From the NCBI GenBank assembly GCA_009829735.1, contig CM020618.1:25517122-25581121 (forward strand): a stretch of DNA of 64,000 nt, given 5' to 3'. The number at the start of each line of letters is the position of its first letter. The first letter of the stretch is position 1. Shown in pieces: positions 8,789-16,729 of the stretch. Origin of the DNA: Pyropia yezoensis. Its lineage: Eukaryota; Rhodophyta; Bangiophyceae; Bangiales; Bangiaceae. The notes below the pieces were generated by a model that saw only the letters and a list, made by a program, of their open reading frames with translations, was not told the DNA's origin and made no database searches. Both the position numbers and the translations under genes were made by a program.

Positions 8789-10731
8789 TCGTTTCCCGCC
8801 GACTTGGCGTCCGAATCTGAGGGCGAAGGGGACGACGACGAGTCCGAGGACGACGTGTCCGCCCCCTCCGTCGAGGGTGTGGCGACCGCCACCACTGGTC
8901 GAGACCCACCCTCGCGGCGTGAACGCACTTCGTTCGTAGCCGACTTCTTACTCGCATTCCTAACAAGCTGTTGGATGCGTTTACTCAACTTGGGGCAATC
9001 ATATGCCCAGTGACCATCGGAGTTGCAGTTCCAACACCGATGATCAGTTCCCGGAGGGGTCTTCCCAACTGGGGAAGACGACGAGGTACCTTGGGAAGTT
9101 CCCACGGCAGCTACCACCCTCTCCTTGCGGATTCGGCGTGCCTCTCGCAACTCTCTGGCCTGGCGCGCCTCTTCCCGTTCCTTGGCCAACTCGGCCTGAC
9201 GCTCCTGGCGTTGTTCTTCCCGCAACTTGCGGTAGGCCTCGCCTCTGCGGTAGGCGAACCTGGCCAACTCGGCCAGGGTCGCCCGGGCAGTGTTATGCTC
9301 CCGGGTCTCCATCTGGACTGACCAGTGGAGTCCTTCCACAAACCGACTCTTCACCACAGCTTGTGGATGAAGAAACCCACAAAGATTGTTGAGCTTACGG
9401 ACTCGCTCCGCAAAGGACAACTCGTCCTCCGCCTCTTCCTGATGGGCTTGCGTAAACTCCTCGACTTGAGAAGCCAACGCCGCTTCATCAACCATGGCCC
9501 TCAACAACCAGTTGACGAGCTCCAAATAGGACGTCACCTCCCCAGCGCCTCCACTTGAGGAGCTGGGCATGACGGACATAAGTTCTGTCCGCAGGTCTCC
9601 CTTCGTAAACTCCTGTAGCATGTAAAAAGCCATGCCTTCACTTATGGCATTGTCGTCACAGGCTTTTGTGAAACGACGTAGGAACTCAAAGACACGGAGG
9701 GGGGGAGTTCCATCCCACTCCGTTCTGTGCCCAAAAGAATGAAGTGCATTCTTCTTGGCACGGCCCATAGCTCGGGCCTGGTCAGGACCATACGCCACCG
9801 ACTTGTTGTGGAGAGCGTAGGTCTCACAGTCAAAGATCCGCTGGTAGACCGGGTTGGCTACCTGAATCTTGGGCGGCACCTCACGTTGAGGGAACAGCCG
9901 CTGTGGCACTGGGGTAAGTCCACCCTCAGTGCCTGTAGTCTGGTACGGCGAGCTTGGTGTAGCCGCCGGCGTTTCCGAGGGGAACTCCCCCGTGAAGGGC
10001 GTACGCCCCACCGCGTATGGTGTGGCTCCCTCGTTGGGAGTCACAGGTGTCGCCCCCAGTTCGGGGCGACCCGAGATAGGCGTGGGGAGGGATTCCCCCT
10101 GCGCCTGTGGGCTCGAAAGCCCCAATCCGGTCTGGACATTCAGGCCATCTGGCAAACTCGCTACAATCTGATTCAGAATAGTATTCGTCATCGTGACCAC
10201 CAGGTCCGGCAAAGTCTGCCGCAACACATTGGTCGCCTCCCGACGGACAGTTTCCGCGAGGAGTGGATTGACGACTCCAGTTGAGTCTCGGTCCGCCTCC
10301 GGGAGTCCACCTGAGGGGTAACCACGTTCCTCAGGGGTCTCAACCGGGGGCATGGGCGCGAGCCCATCGCCGACCAACGGAGGTCCGCCGTCCTCCGAAA
10401 GCCTAGTTGGCGATGGCTCCATGCCAAAGTTGGCTCCAACCCGAGTGGAACTCGCGGGGACAGTCCTCACCCCTTGGGACGTTCCCGTTGAGTATACCAC
10501 GCGGTGGCCAGACTTCGGCCCACCCACGTCAGAAGTGTCACCCGAGTGAACTCCCGACTGAGTCGGGGTGGCCTGTTGCCCGCCCGCACTTCCAGTCCTG
10601 CTGGCTTGAGGGACCTCTAGTCCCTCTGCGACCCCAGGTAAACCCACCTGTGTCTCACCAGTATTCAAAGGCACTGAAGTACGTGCGTCACCCGTGTACT
10701 CCCCGGACGACGGGGGGTCCGAGCTAGCCAT
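8785..10731 (-). CDS. gag: gag of element A (capsid/nucleocapsid)
   Basis: About 648 residues from the first ATG at 10731 (the frame is open a little further upstream). The N-terminal ~300 residues are Gly/Pro/Thr-rich and look disordered. A helical capsid-like domain follows (VFEFLRRFTKACDDNA, ELVNWLLRAM, FAERVRKLNN), then a strongly charged coiled-coil-like stretch rich in EEQRQERQAELAKERE. One CCHC zinc knuckle (CWNCNSDGHWAYDC, about residues 566-579) precedes an acidic Ser-rich tail ending GNE. It forms the virus-like particle and binds the genomic RNA. The leader between the primer-binding site and this ATG is only ~100 nt. Capsid motifs align with element B gag (FAFLRRFVKACNDND). Confidence 0.92.
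   Translation of the reverse strand: MASSDPPSSGEYTGDARTSVPLNTGETQVGLPGVAEGLEVPQASRTGSAGGQQATPTQSGVHSGDTSDVGGPKSGHRVVYSTGTSQGVRTVPASSTRVGANFGMEPSPTRLSEDGGPPLVGDGLAPMPPVETPEERGYPSGGLPEADRDSTGVVNPLLAETVRREATNVLRQTLPDLVVTMTNTILNQIVASLPDGLNVQTGLGLSSPQAQGESLPTPISGRPELGATPVTPNEGATPYAVGRTPFTGEFPSETPAATPSSPYQTTGTEGGLTPVPQRLFPQREVPPKIQVANPVYQRIFDCETYALHNKSVAYGPDQARAMGRAKKNALHSFGHRTEWDGTPPLRVFEFLRRFTKACDDNAISEGMAFYMLQEFTKGDLRTELMSVMPSSSSGGAGEVTSYLELVNWLLRAMVDEAALASQVEEFTQAHQEEAEDELSFAERVRKLNNLCGFLHPQAVVKSRFVEGLHWSVQMETREHNTARATLAELARFAYRRGEAYRKLREEQRQERQAELAKEREEARQARELREARRIRKERVVAAVGTSQGTSSSSPVGKTPPGTDHRCWNCNSDGHWAYDCPKLSKRIQQLVRNASKKSATNEVRSRREGGSRPVVAVATPSTEGADTSSSDSSSSPSPSDSDAKSAGNE
8791..8797 (-). 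promoter_or_regulatory. Putative -1 ribosomal frameshift heptamer at gag/pol, element A
   Basis: On the coding strand the gag codons end gcG GGA AAC gaa tga, so GGGAAAC is in the X XXY YYZ phase required for -1 slippage, one codon before the gag stop. The -1 frame is open and leads directly into pol (G-K-R-M-T...). The same heptamer, phase and distance to the stop occur in element B. The ATG overlapping the stop leaves termination-reinitiation as an alternative. Confidence 0.6.
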
Positions 10732-10830
10732 GTTGGCTAACGATCCGTATGACACGGTCCAAGTCCACCGTTCCTCTGAGACAGAGGGCCCCCTACACCC
10801 GGGTGCACCCGGAGGTAAAGTTTACCTCTG

Positions 10831-10848
10831 TCCCCTGCTGCTCCACCA
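10831..10848 (-). other. Primer-binding site of element A
   Basis: Two bases inside the 5' LTR the element strand reads TGGTGGAGCAGCAGGGGA, beginning with the TGG that pairs with a tRNA 3'-CCA end. The primer tRNA 3' end would be tcccctgctgctccacca, which fits a tRNA 3' half (C61, discriminator A) with an acceptor 5' strand of about GGAGCAG. It does not match the initiator-Met primer common in plant and fungal LTR elements. I cannot name the tRNA. Confidence 0.75.
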
Positions 10849-10850
10849 AA

Positions 10851-11318
10851 TGTGGCAAAAACCACTTGCACACACAGTACCCAAGTTGGGGCGGTGTGCG
10901 AGGGCTGCCTCCCGTGTCGGGGGAACCGGAAGAAGTGCAAGTCGCACACACTCTATCCCTGTTGTGGGGCAATCCCCCCACGGACAAACAAGAAGATGGT
11001 GTGTGGTCCAACAGTTTCTTGGTCGGGACGGGGACGCAGGGCCAAGCCCCGCTGTCCCTCCCCTTATCCCCCCAGGGTCCACTCAGAATCTCGCCACTCA
11101 GAATCTCCCACCCCAGCACCTGCCCACCGGGCCACACGAAAATTCAAGACGATAAATGCAGAAAACCCTCAAATCCAAGTTGGATTTACTACTAAGCTAA
11201 CTATCCCGAACTTAGGGAATATGGACCCAAATGCAGGGGGAGGAACGGATCAGGCTAGTGGCCTGCCGCCCCTTGCATGGCACGTGTTGCCCCCTACCTG
11301 GGGGTCAATACTGCCACA
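10851..11318 (-). repeat. 5' LTR of element A (468 bp, complete)
   Basis: Bounded by a perfect 7-bp terminal inverted repeat: plus strand tgtggca at 10851 and tgccaca ending at 11318, giving TG...CA ends. The inner edge is fixed by the primer-binding site and the outer edge by where similarity with 1-210 stops and element B gag resumes. It should carry the element's promoter and polyadenylation signals. I see no canonical TATA box worth annotating. Confidence 0.88.
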
Positions 11319-12497
11319 GGTCCCACCCGGCGCAGGCTAGTCGAGTTTGACTTCCCTGCCCACCAAGTGGGAGATGCCACCCTGAACAAGGTCACGTATT
11401 GGGGTAACTACCGGCTGGAGAACCAAGACCAAGGTTACACCCGGAAGATGGCCAAGAAGATGGCATCCCTGAACCGGCGAATGCAGCCGAGCTTCGGGGG
11501 ACATCCTAAGTTTTCAGGGAAAAGACCGGCGCTTATCTTTGCCTTCCTGCGCCGGTTCGTCAAGGCATGCAACGACAACGATGTGTCCGAAAGCAAGGCT
11601 CTCTACCTCCTGGTTAACTTCATGACCGGAGAAGCGGAACAACGGTTTGCACAGGTTCTACCAGATTCTGCCGGACACATTGTCGGGCGTACCGTTGGGA
11701 GCTATCCAGAGGCGGTCAACTGGCTCCTGTCCAACTACGCTGACACGGACTCCCTGCGCAAGGCAGTTGGCAGGTTGAGCCGGGCAACCATGGAGCGACA
11801 AGAAGCTCCAGAGGCCTTCGCCCGCCGTGTCCGGGAGATGAGCGAGGCTTGCGGCAACGTTTACCCTGAGGACAGGCTCAAGATGATCTTCTCGGAAGGG
11901 CTTCCTGAATATCTTCAAGTGGACGCGGAGAACTACAACCAGGAACATCAAGAACATACCTTCCAGCAGTTGATGGCCTACACCCAGGGCAAGTACCGGC
12001 AAGCCAAGGCCCTCCAAGCTCCCATGGTATCAACTCCCAAGCCGTTGTCGCGAGCTCGTCCGGGACCCGACAAGTATAAGGGAGGTGATAGCCCTGTACC
12101 GGTACTCGCAGTTGGCGAGGCCTCATCCGTGGGGTCAGGGGACAAGTGGGGCGGCTTCGTTTCTAAGCAGCAACCTTCCCTGGTCGCCCCCAAGCAGGTC
12201 AAGAACCAGCGGTTCCGGTCTTGCTGGCTGTGCCAGAAGGAGGACCACATGTCCTACCAGTGCCCGACCATTCCCAAGGGTCTCCAGGAGAAGCTCAAGC
12301 GTCACGGACTGGTGTTTGCAAAGGCGGTCAACTGGGCTGACCGGAGAGCACCCTCCAAGATGGGCAAGGCACAGGTACACGCAATCCGAGTGGCAACCTT
12401 ACAGAGCATCACGGAGGCTCTGGCAAGGGAAGCTCCGACGGACTTTGACCTGGAGACCGAAACCTCTAAGGACTCCTCGGACCCGGGAAACGAGTAG
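11319..12497 (+). CDS. gag: gag of element B (5'-truncated by insertion of element A)
   Basis: The frame enters directly from the element A LTR at 11319, so the native start lies left of the window. Visible are the capsid-like helices (FAFLRRFVKACNDND, EAVNWLLSNYAD, FARRVREMSEAC), then one CCHC knuckle (CWLCQKEDHMSYQC), a basic stretch and an acidic tail ending DPGNE before TAG at 12495. It lacks the long disordered N-terminus of element A gag at least in this fragment. Ending both gags with GNE reflects the conserved heptamer at the frameshift point. Confidence 0.88.
   Translation, partial: GPTRRRLVEFDFPAHQVGDATLNKVTYWGNYRLENQDQGYTRKMAKKMASLNRRMQPSFGGHPKFSGKRPALIFAFLRRFVKACNDNDVSESKALYLLVNFMTGEAEQRFAQVLPDSAGHIVGRTVGSYPEAVNWLLSNYADTDSLRKAVGRLSRATMERQEAPEAFARRVREMSEACGNVYPEDRLKMIFSEGLPEYLQVDAENYNQEHQEHTFQQLMAYTQGKYRQAKALQAPMVSTPKPLSRARPGPDKYKGGDSPVPVLAVGEASSVGSGDKWGGFVSKQQPSLVAPKQVKNQRFRSCWLCQKEDHMSYQCPTIPKGLQEKLKRHGLVFAKAVNWADRRAPSKMGKAQVHAIRVATLQSITEALAREAPTDFDLETETSKDSSDPGNE
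12485..12491 (+). promoter_or_regulatory. Putative -1 frameshift heptamer at gag/pol, element B
   Basis: The gag codons end ccG GGA AAC gag tag. GGGAAAC is in X XXY YYZ phase, one codon before the stop, exactly as in element A. The -1 frame is open through the gag stop (G-K-R-V-G-Q...) and continues into the protease. There is no ATG overlapping the stop here, so reinitiation is less attractive than in A. Confidence 0.6.
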
Positions 12498-13528
12498 GGC
12501 AGGCGCTCTCCCCAAGTGTCTTCCCGAACCTCCGACGGAAGGGTACTTCTACCCGATCTCCCCTTGCGAGCCGGGAGAAAGGACGGCAGTTACCTGCTCA
12601 ACTGGTAGCCGCCTGGACACCCTGTTTGTTCAAGGGGACCTTGCTTGGCCTGCGTAAGGAAAACCTCAAGATGAATGCTCGTATGCGTGTGGGAGATAGC
12701 CTCTCCCAAGCTGTTACGCCGGTGGTTGACACGGGAGCCGGACGAAGCGTCATCACTGAGAACCTGTTACCTCCGGGCTGGCGTCGACATGCCTGGAGAG
12801 CGCCTTCCAGAATCCACACGGTCGACGCTTCAGGTCAAACCCTACGACCGCTGGGCCGTCTTCTCGTCGCCATCTATGTCAACAATGAACCAATGCTTTT
12901 TCCCTTTCTAGTAGTCAAGACTCTATCAGTCCCCCTCATCCTAGGCTGGGACTTCCAGAAGCAGCATGTCAAGAGCATCCTACCCGGAGAAGGAAAGGTG
13001 CAGTTTAACCATGGGTTTGTGTCACCGGTGTTGGAGCATCTGGATGCCAAGGTTCGTGTAGTCAAGAACAAGAAGGAACGCATCCTACCCTCTACCTTGA
13101 CTCTCTTCAAACCGGTGCTCCTACCTCCTCGCTCGGAGACCAAGGTTCAAGTAACGATTCGAACTGCAGGTCAATGCCTGATCTACGGACGTAAGGAATT
13201 TCTGGCGAAACACCGGTTGTACTTGGCCCACGGACATCACAAGAACGTAGAAAGGCACACCCCGTTCTCGGTGCTGATCGTCAACGTGAGCCGGAAACCA
13301 ATAACCCTCGCCAAGGGCACCCGAGTTGGTACAGCAGAGCCTTACCGGATGTCCGCCCGTGCTATGAGCAAGGAAGACCTCTTGAACCTGCAACAAGAGC
13401 TGGCATCCAACTTGACGGCCTTAGACGTACCTCCGAAAAAGAGCAGGCTGGCAGCGCCACTCCGAAGCCCGAACAAGCACCACCCGGGATGCCGAAGGTC
13501 AAACAAGAAAATGTTCCTCCCGACTTGA
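12497..13528 (+). CDS. pol: Protease region of element B pol
   Basis: Open in the -1 frame from the gag stop onward; the first ATG (12672) is internal, so it is probably made as a Gag-Pol fusion. The retropepsin motif VDTGAGRSVI has its Asp codon at 12728, followed by a flap/dimer region (FLVVKTLSVPLILGWDF). True coding in this frame ends near 13440. There it runs through CCGAAAAAGAG and continues one frame back in the RT ORF, consistent with one lost A. Element A has protease and RT in one frame, so the break here is decay or a consensus error. Confidence 0.82.
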   Translation, partial: GQALSPSVFPNLRRKGTSTRSPLASREKGRQLPAQLVAAWTPCLFKGTLLGLRKENLKMNARMRVGDSLSQAVTPVVDTGAGRSVITENLLPPGWRRHAWRAPSRIHTVDASGQTLRPLGRLLVAIYVNNEPMLFPFLVVKTLSVPLILGWDFQKQHVKSILPGEGKVQFNHGFVSPVLEHLDAKVRVVKNKKERILPSTLTLFKPVLLPPRSETKVQVTIRTAGQCLIYGRKEFLAKHRLYLAHGHHKNVERHTPFSVLIVNVSRKPITLAKGTRVGTAEPYRMSARAMSKEDLLNLQQELASNLTALDVPPKKSRLAAPLRSPNKHHPGCRRSNKKMFLPT

Positions 13529-15252
13529 AGGAGGCACTGAAGAAGCTTCTCCAGGAATATGGGCACCTGTGGTCTGGAGAGCTGGGCAAGATGGACGCCA
13601 CTCTACACCGGATTCAACTCAAGCCGGATGCCAAGCCAGTACACCTGCAACCATACCGGGCTGGACCTCATCGCCGGGATGAGATTGAGAAGCAGGTTAA
13701 CAAGATGCTCAAGATGGATGTCATCGAGCCGTCTGATGGCGAGTGGGCCTTCCCGGTGGTAGTCGTACCAAAACCTGGCGGTCACTTCCGTTTCTGCGTT
13801 GACTACAGGCGCCTGAACGAGATGACAGTCAAGGATGTATACCCGATACCCCGGATGGATGATTGCATCGACTTTCTTGGTGATGCCACCCTCTTCTCGA
13901 CGCTGGCTTGTAATGCCGGTTACTGGCAGATCCCTCTGGCTGACGTGGACAAGGACAAGACTACCTTCACGTGCCACCTGGGACTATTCCGGTGCAAACG
14001 TCTTCCTTTTGTTCTCACCAATGCTCCGGCAACCTTCCAGAGAGCCATCGACATCATCCTGTCGGGGCTAAGGTGGAGAACATGTTTGGTCTACCTGGAC
14101 GATATTATGGTTTTCTCTAAGACCCCGGCGGAACACCTGGAGCACCTTCGAGAGGTCCTGGCTCTCCTGTCCAAGGCTGGAGTTACCCTAAAGGCCGAGA
14201 ACTGCCACCTGTTTGAGACTGAGGTGGAGCACCTGGGGCACGTGCTGAGTCCGGGGGAGCTCCGAGTCAATGAGAAGAACATCAAGGCCCTCCGGCATGC
14301 ATGGCAACCTAAGACCCAGACGGAACTCAAGAGCTTCCTGGGTATGTGCAACGTCTACCGCCGGTTCGTAAGGGACTATGCCCTGATTGCCCGGCCATTG
14401 ACCAAGCTCATCAGCAAGAAGCTCCCCGCACAACTCCCGGTGCTCGACGAGAAGCAGACCGCGGCCTTCAAAGAGCTGAAGAGGCGCCTGACCACAACTC
14501 CAGTACTGGCGTTACCCAAGCGGGAGGGCCAGCTTGCCCTGGAGACTGATGCCTGTGGCGTCCAGGTGGGGTGCTCTCTACTCCAGCAGCAACCTGATGG
14601 GCACTTCCTCCCGATAGGCTACTACAGTCGCGTCCTGACTCCAGCCGAGAAGAGATATTCCACGACGGAGCGCGAGTGCTTGGCGGTCGTGTGGGCTTGC
14701 TTCCTTACACGTCCATATCTTGAAGGACAAGAGTTCCTCATCCGGACGGACCACGCCAGCCTAAGGTGGCTGCTATGCATGGACAGCAGCCAAGGAAGGG
14801 TCGCCCTGTGGCGCTTACGCCTTTTGGAATTTAAGTACAAGGTGTGCACCAGAGCAGGGAGGGAGCACCACTGCGCCGACACCATGTCCCGCCTGGAAAC
14901 TCCTGCAGCCGACACCGGTCCTATCCCGGAGGAAGTACCTTGTTTCATCCTCCCGAATGTCGGACGTGGCTGGCATGCTCCCCTGTATGAGACACCTGAA
15001 GCTCATCAACCGGTGACCATTCACCGGATGCTGGATGCACAACTGACGGATCCTCAATGCTTGGAGCTTCGCCACCAAATGGACCTGAACCGGAACAGTC
15101 GATTCTCCGAGTCTACAGATGGACTCCTGGTCCGGGTGTCACCCTTCGATGAGGCAACTCAAGTCTACGTACCCCGGAGTCTACGAGCTGACATCCTACG
15201 CCTGGAGCACTCGTCTCCCCAGGCCGGACATCCTGGTATCAATCGGATGTAG
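13489..15252 (+). CDS. pol: Reverse transcriptase and RNase H of element B pol
   Basis: The frame is open from about 13441; the ATG at 13489 is merely the first in frame. RT motifs: FCVDYRRLNEM, STLACNAGYWQI, LPFVLTNAPATFQR, and LVYLDDIMVF with YLDD at about residues 202-205. The position usually Asp in STLDCN is Ala here (STLACN), so one of the catalytic aspartates seems lost. RNase H: LETDACGVQVGC, TERECLAVVWA, RTDHASLRWL. The frame ends in TAG at 15250-15252 inside the integrase N-terminus, just after AGHPGINRM, and the same frame resumes at once as the integrase ORF. A non-functional remnant is most likely. Confidence 0.9.
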   Translation: MPKVKQENVPPDLKEALKKLLQEYGHLWSGELGKMDATLHRIQLKPDAKPVHLQPYRAGPHRRDEIEKQVNKMLKMDVIEPSDGEWAFPVVVVPKPGGHFRFCVDYRRLNEMTVKDVYPIPRMDDCIDFLGDATLFSTLACNAGYWQIPLADVDKDKTTFTCHLGLFRCKRLPFVLTNAPATFQRAIDIILSGLRWRTCLVYLDDIMVFSKTPAEHLEHLREVLALLSKAGVTLKAENCHLFETEVEHLGHVLSPGELRVNEKNIKALRHAWQPKTQTELKSFLGMCNVYRRFVRDYALIARPLTKLISKKLPAQLPVLDEKQTAAFKELKRRLTTTPVLALPKREGQLALETDACGVQVGCSLLQQQPDGHFLPIGYYSRVLTPAEKRYSTTERECLAVVWACFLTRPYLEGQEFLIRTDHASLRWLLCMDSSQGRVALWRLRLLEFKYKVCTRAGREHHCADTMSRLETPAADTGPIPEEVPCFILPNVGRGWHAPLYETPEAHQPVTIHRMLDAQLTDPQCLELRHQMDLNRNSRFSESTDGLLVRVSPFDEATQVYVPRSLRADILRLEHSSPQAGHPGINRM

Positions 15253-15258
15253 GCTTCA

Positions 15259-16584
15259 ATGCGACGACATTACTACTGGGAAACCATGGCCAGCGACGTC
15301 CATAAGCACCTGGAGGCTTGTGTTTCTTGTGCAAGGAACCGGTTGTCGCAGAGGAAGAAGACTTCTAAGCTACGCCTATTCCCTGCGGCGGAGCCCTTTG
15401 CAAGCTTAAGCATGGACATCCTGGGGCCCCTACCTGAAACATCCAGCGGCAACATATACCTGCTCATCATTTGTGACCGGTTCTCCAAGTTCACTCGAGC
15501 GATCCCGCTGAGGACCATTACGGCCGTGGATGTCACGTCAGCCTTCTGCGAGTACTGGATAGCTGCCTACGGCCCGCCAGACTCCGTCTTAACAGACAAG
15601 GGCCCCCAGTTTGCATCCCTGTTCTTCCAAGGAGTCTGTGACCTGATGGGCATCAAGACATTGTTCACCACGACGTACCACCCGCAAACGAACGGCCAGG
15701 TGGAACGATTCAACCGGACCCCAGTGGACATGCTACGGCCCTACGTGGAGGAGCACCAAGAAGACTGGGACGAGCTCCTGGCTGTCCTCACTCTAGCCTA
15801 CAACTCCCGAGTTCATCGGACAACGGGGGTCGCTCCACTCGACTTTGTCACCCCAAGGCGGCTTACCAACTTCTCCCTGGAAAGAATACCAGACGGTCTC
15901 CAGCCTGCACTGAAGTCAGGTCCCAAGGCAAAGGATGAGTTCCTGGAGCAACTGAAGCTCTTGCTCCCAAGAGTCAAGGAGTTAATCTCAAAGACCCAGG
16001 AACGATACAAGCGGGACTATGACAAGGAAGTTCGGGAAAAGAACAAGGAACTGGGTGGTGGCGACTGGGTTTTCGTGGACAATCATAGCAAGACCCGGGG
16101 GAAGCTGGACTCTAAGACGGATGGACCTCATGAGATCCTGAATACGGATGGCTGGACCTTCCTTCTAGACGTGAATGGCTCCCCGTACCGGGTGAGCAGC
16201 GACCATGTCACCCGAGCCCCACCGCCAAGCAAACGGGACTGGACCCGGCGCAAGCAGGCCGCAGTACCCTGGCTATCCCAAGAAGAAGGCCGGGAATATG
16301 TCTACGTCAAGTTTGTCGACCATGCCTGGAGGGACGGGCGCTTGTACCTGCGAGTACGCTGGATCGGTTTTAACCCGGCAGATGATACCTGGGAACCCTC
16401 AAACCGGTCACCTATCGCGGACGTCTGCGCCTACACGCGACGGAACGGGATTGAGGGCACTACAGTGGCCAAAGTCGGCAAGATCCTGGAATCGGACTCG
16501 GAAGAGGACCAGGAGGACGGGGCTGATCAAGACCCCCGGGACGAGCCGAGCTCACCCGCAACGAACGCGGAACAAGAGGATTGA
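15259..16584 (+). CDS. pol: Integrase and chromodomain of element B pol
   Basis: Same frame as RT, separated only by one TAG. Zinc-binding Cys pair (CVSCARN), DDE core (MDILGPLP, TDKGPQF, GQVERFN), linker module GGDWVFVDNHSKTRGKL, then a chromodomain (YVKFVDHAWRDG, LRVRWIGFNPADDTWE) and an acidic Glu/Asp tail. In DKGPQF, K replaces the usual N next to the catalytic Asp; the Asp itself is kept. The stop at 16584 faces the antisense ORF end at 16730 across ~145 bp. Confidence 0.92.
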   Translation: MRRHYYWETMASDVHKHLEACVSCARNRLSQRKKTSKLRLFPAAEPFASLSMDILGPLPETSSGNIYLLIICDRFSKFTRAIPLRTITAVDVTSAFCEYWIAAYGPPDSVLTDKGPQFASLFFQGVCDLMGIKTLFTTTYHPQTNGQVERFNRTPVDMLRPYVEEHQEDWDELLAVLTLAYNSRVHRTTGVAPLDFVTPRRLTNFSLERIPDGLQPALKSGPKAKDEFLEQLKLLLPRVKELISKTQERYKRDYDKEVREKNKELGGGDWVFVDNHSKTRGKLDSKTDGPHEILNTDGWTFLLDVNGSPYRVSSDHVTRAPPPSKRDWTRRKQAAVPWLSQEEGREYVYVKFVDHAWRDGRLYLRVRWIGFNPADDTWEPSNRSPIADVCAYTRRNGIEGTTVAKVGKILESDSEEDQEDGADQDPRDEPSSPATNAEQED

Positions 16585-16729
16585 GAAGAAGGGAACGGGT
16601 GTATCAAGGAAGACACGCAATACAAGCATGGGACTATCAAGAAAAACAAGCACCCGCTCGAGCAACCCTTCTCTACGCCTCTTCCCTCCTCGCTTCTCCC
16701 AAGACTCTCACCCTCCCTGCCTTCAAGTA

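Larger units (their letters stand above)
1..11318 (-). mobile_element. Element A: Ty3/gypsy chromodomain LTR retrotransposon, nested in element B
   Basis: Read on the minus strand the order is 5' LTR (10851-11318), primer-binding site, gag, pol (protease, RT, RNase H, integrase, chromodomain), an extra ORF in antisense, polypurine tract and 3' LTR (1-210, clipped by the window edge). Protease before RT before integrase plus a C-terminal chromodomain is the Ty3/gypsy chromovirus arrangement. The visible LTR overlap (210 bp) differs at one position, so insertion was recent. On the right the LTR ends at 11318 and the sequence continues directly in frame into the gag of element B, so A inserted into B's gag. 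The target-site duplication should be the bases from 11319 (about ggtcc) repeated just left of the window. The copy is disrupted by an assembly gap (5587-6086) with a duplicated pol segment. Confidence 0.93.
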
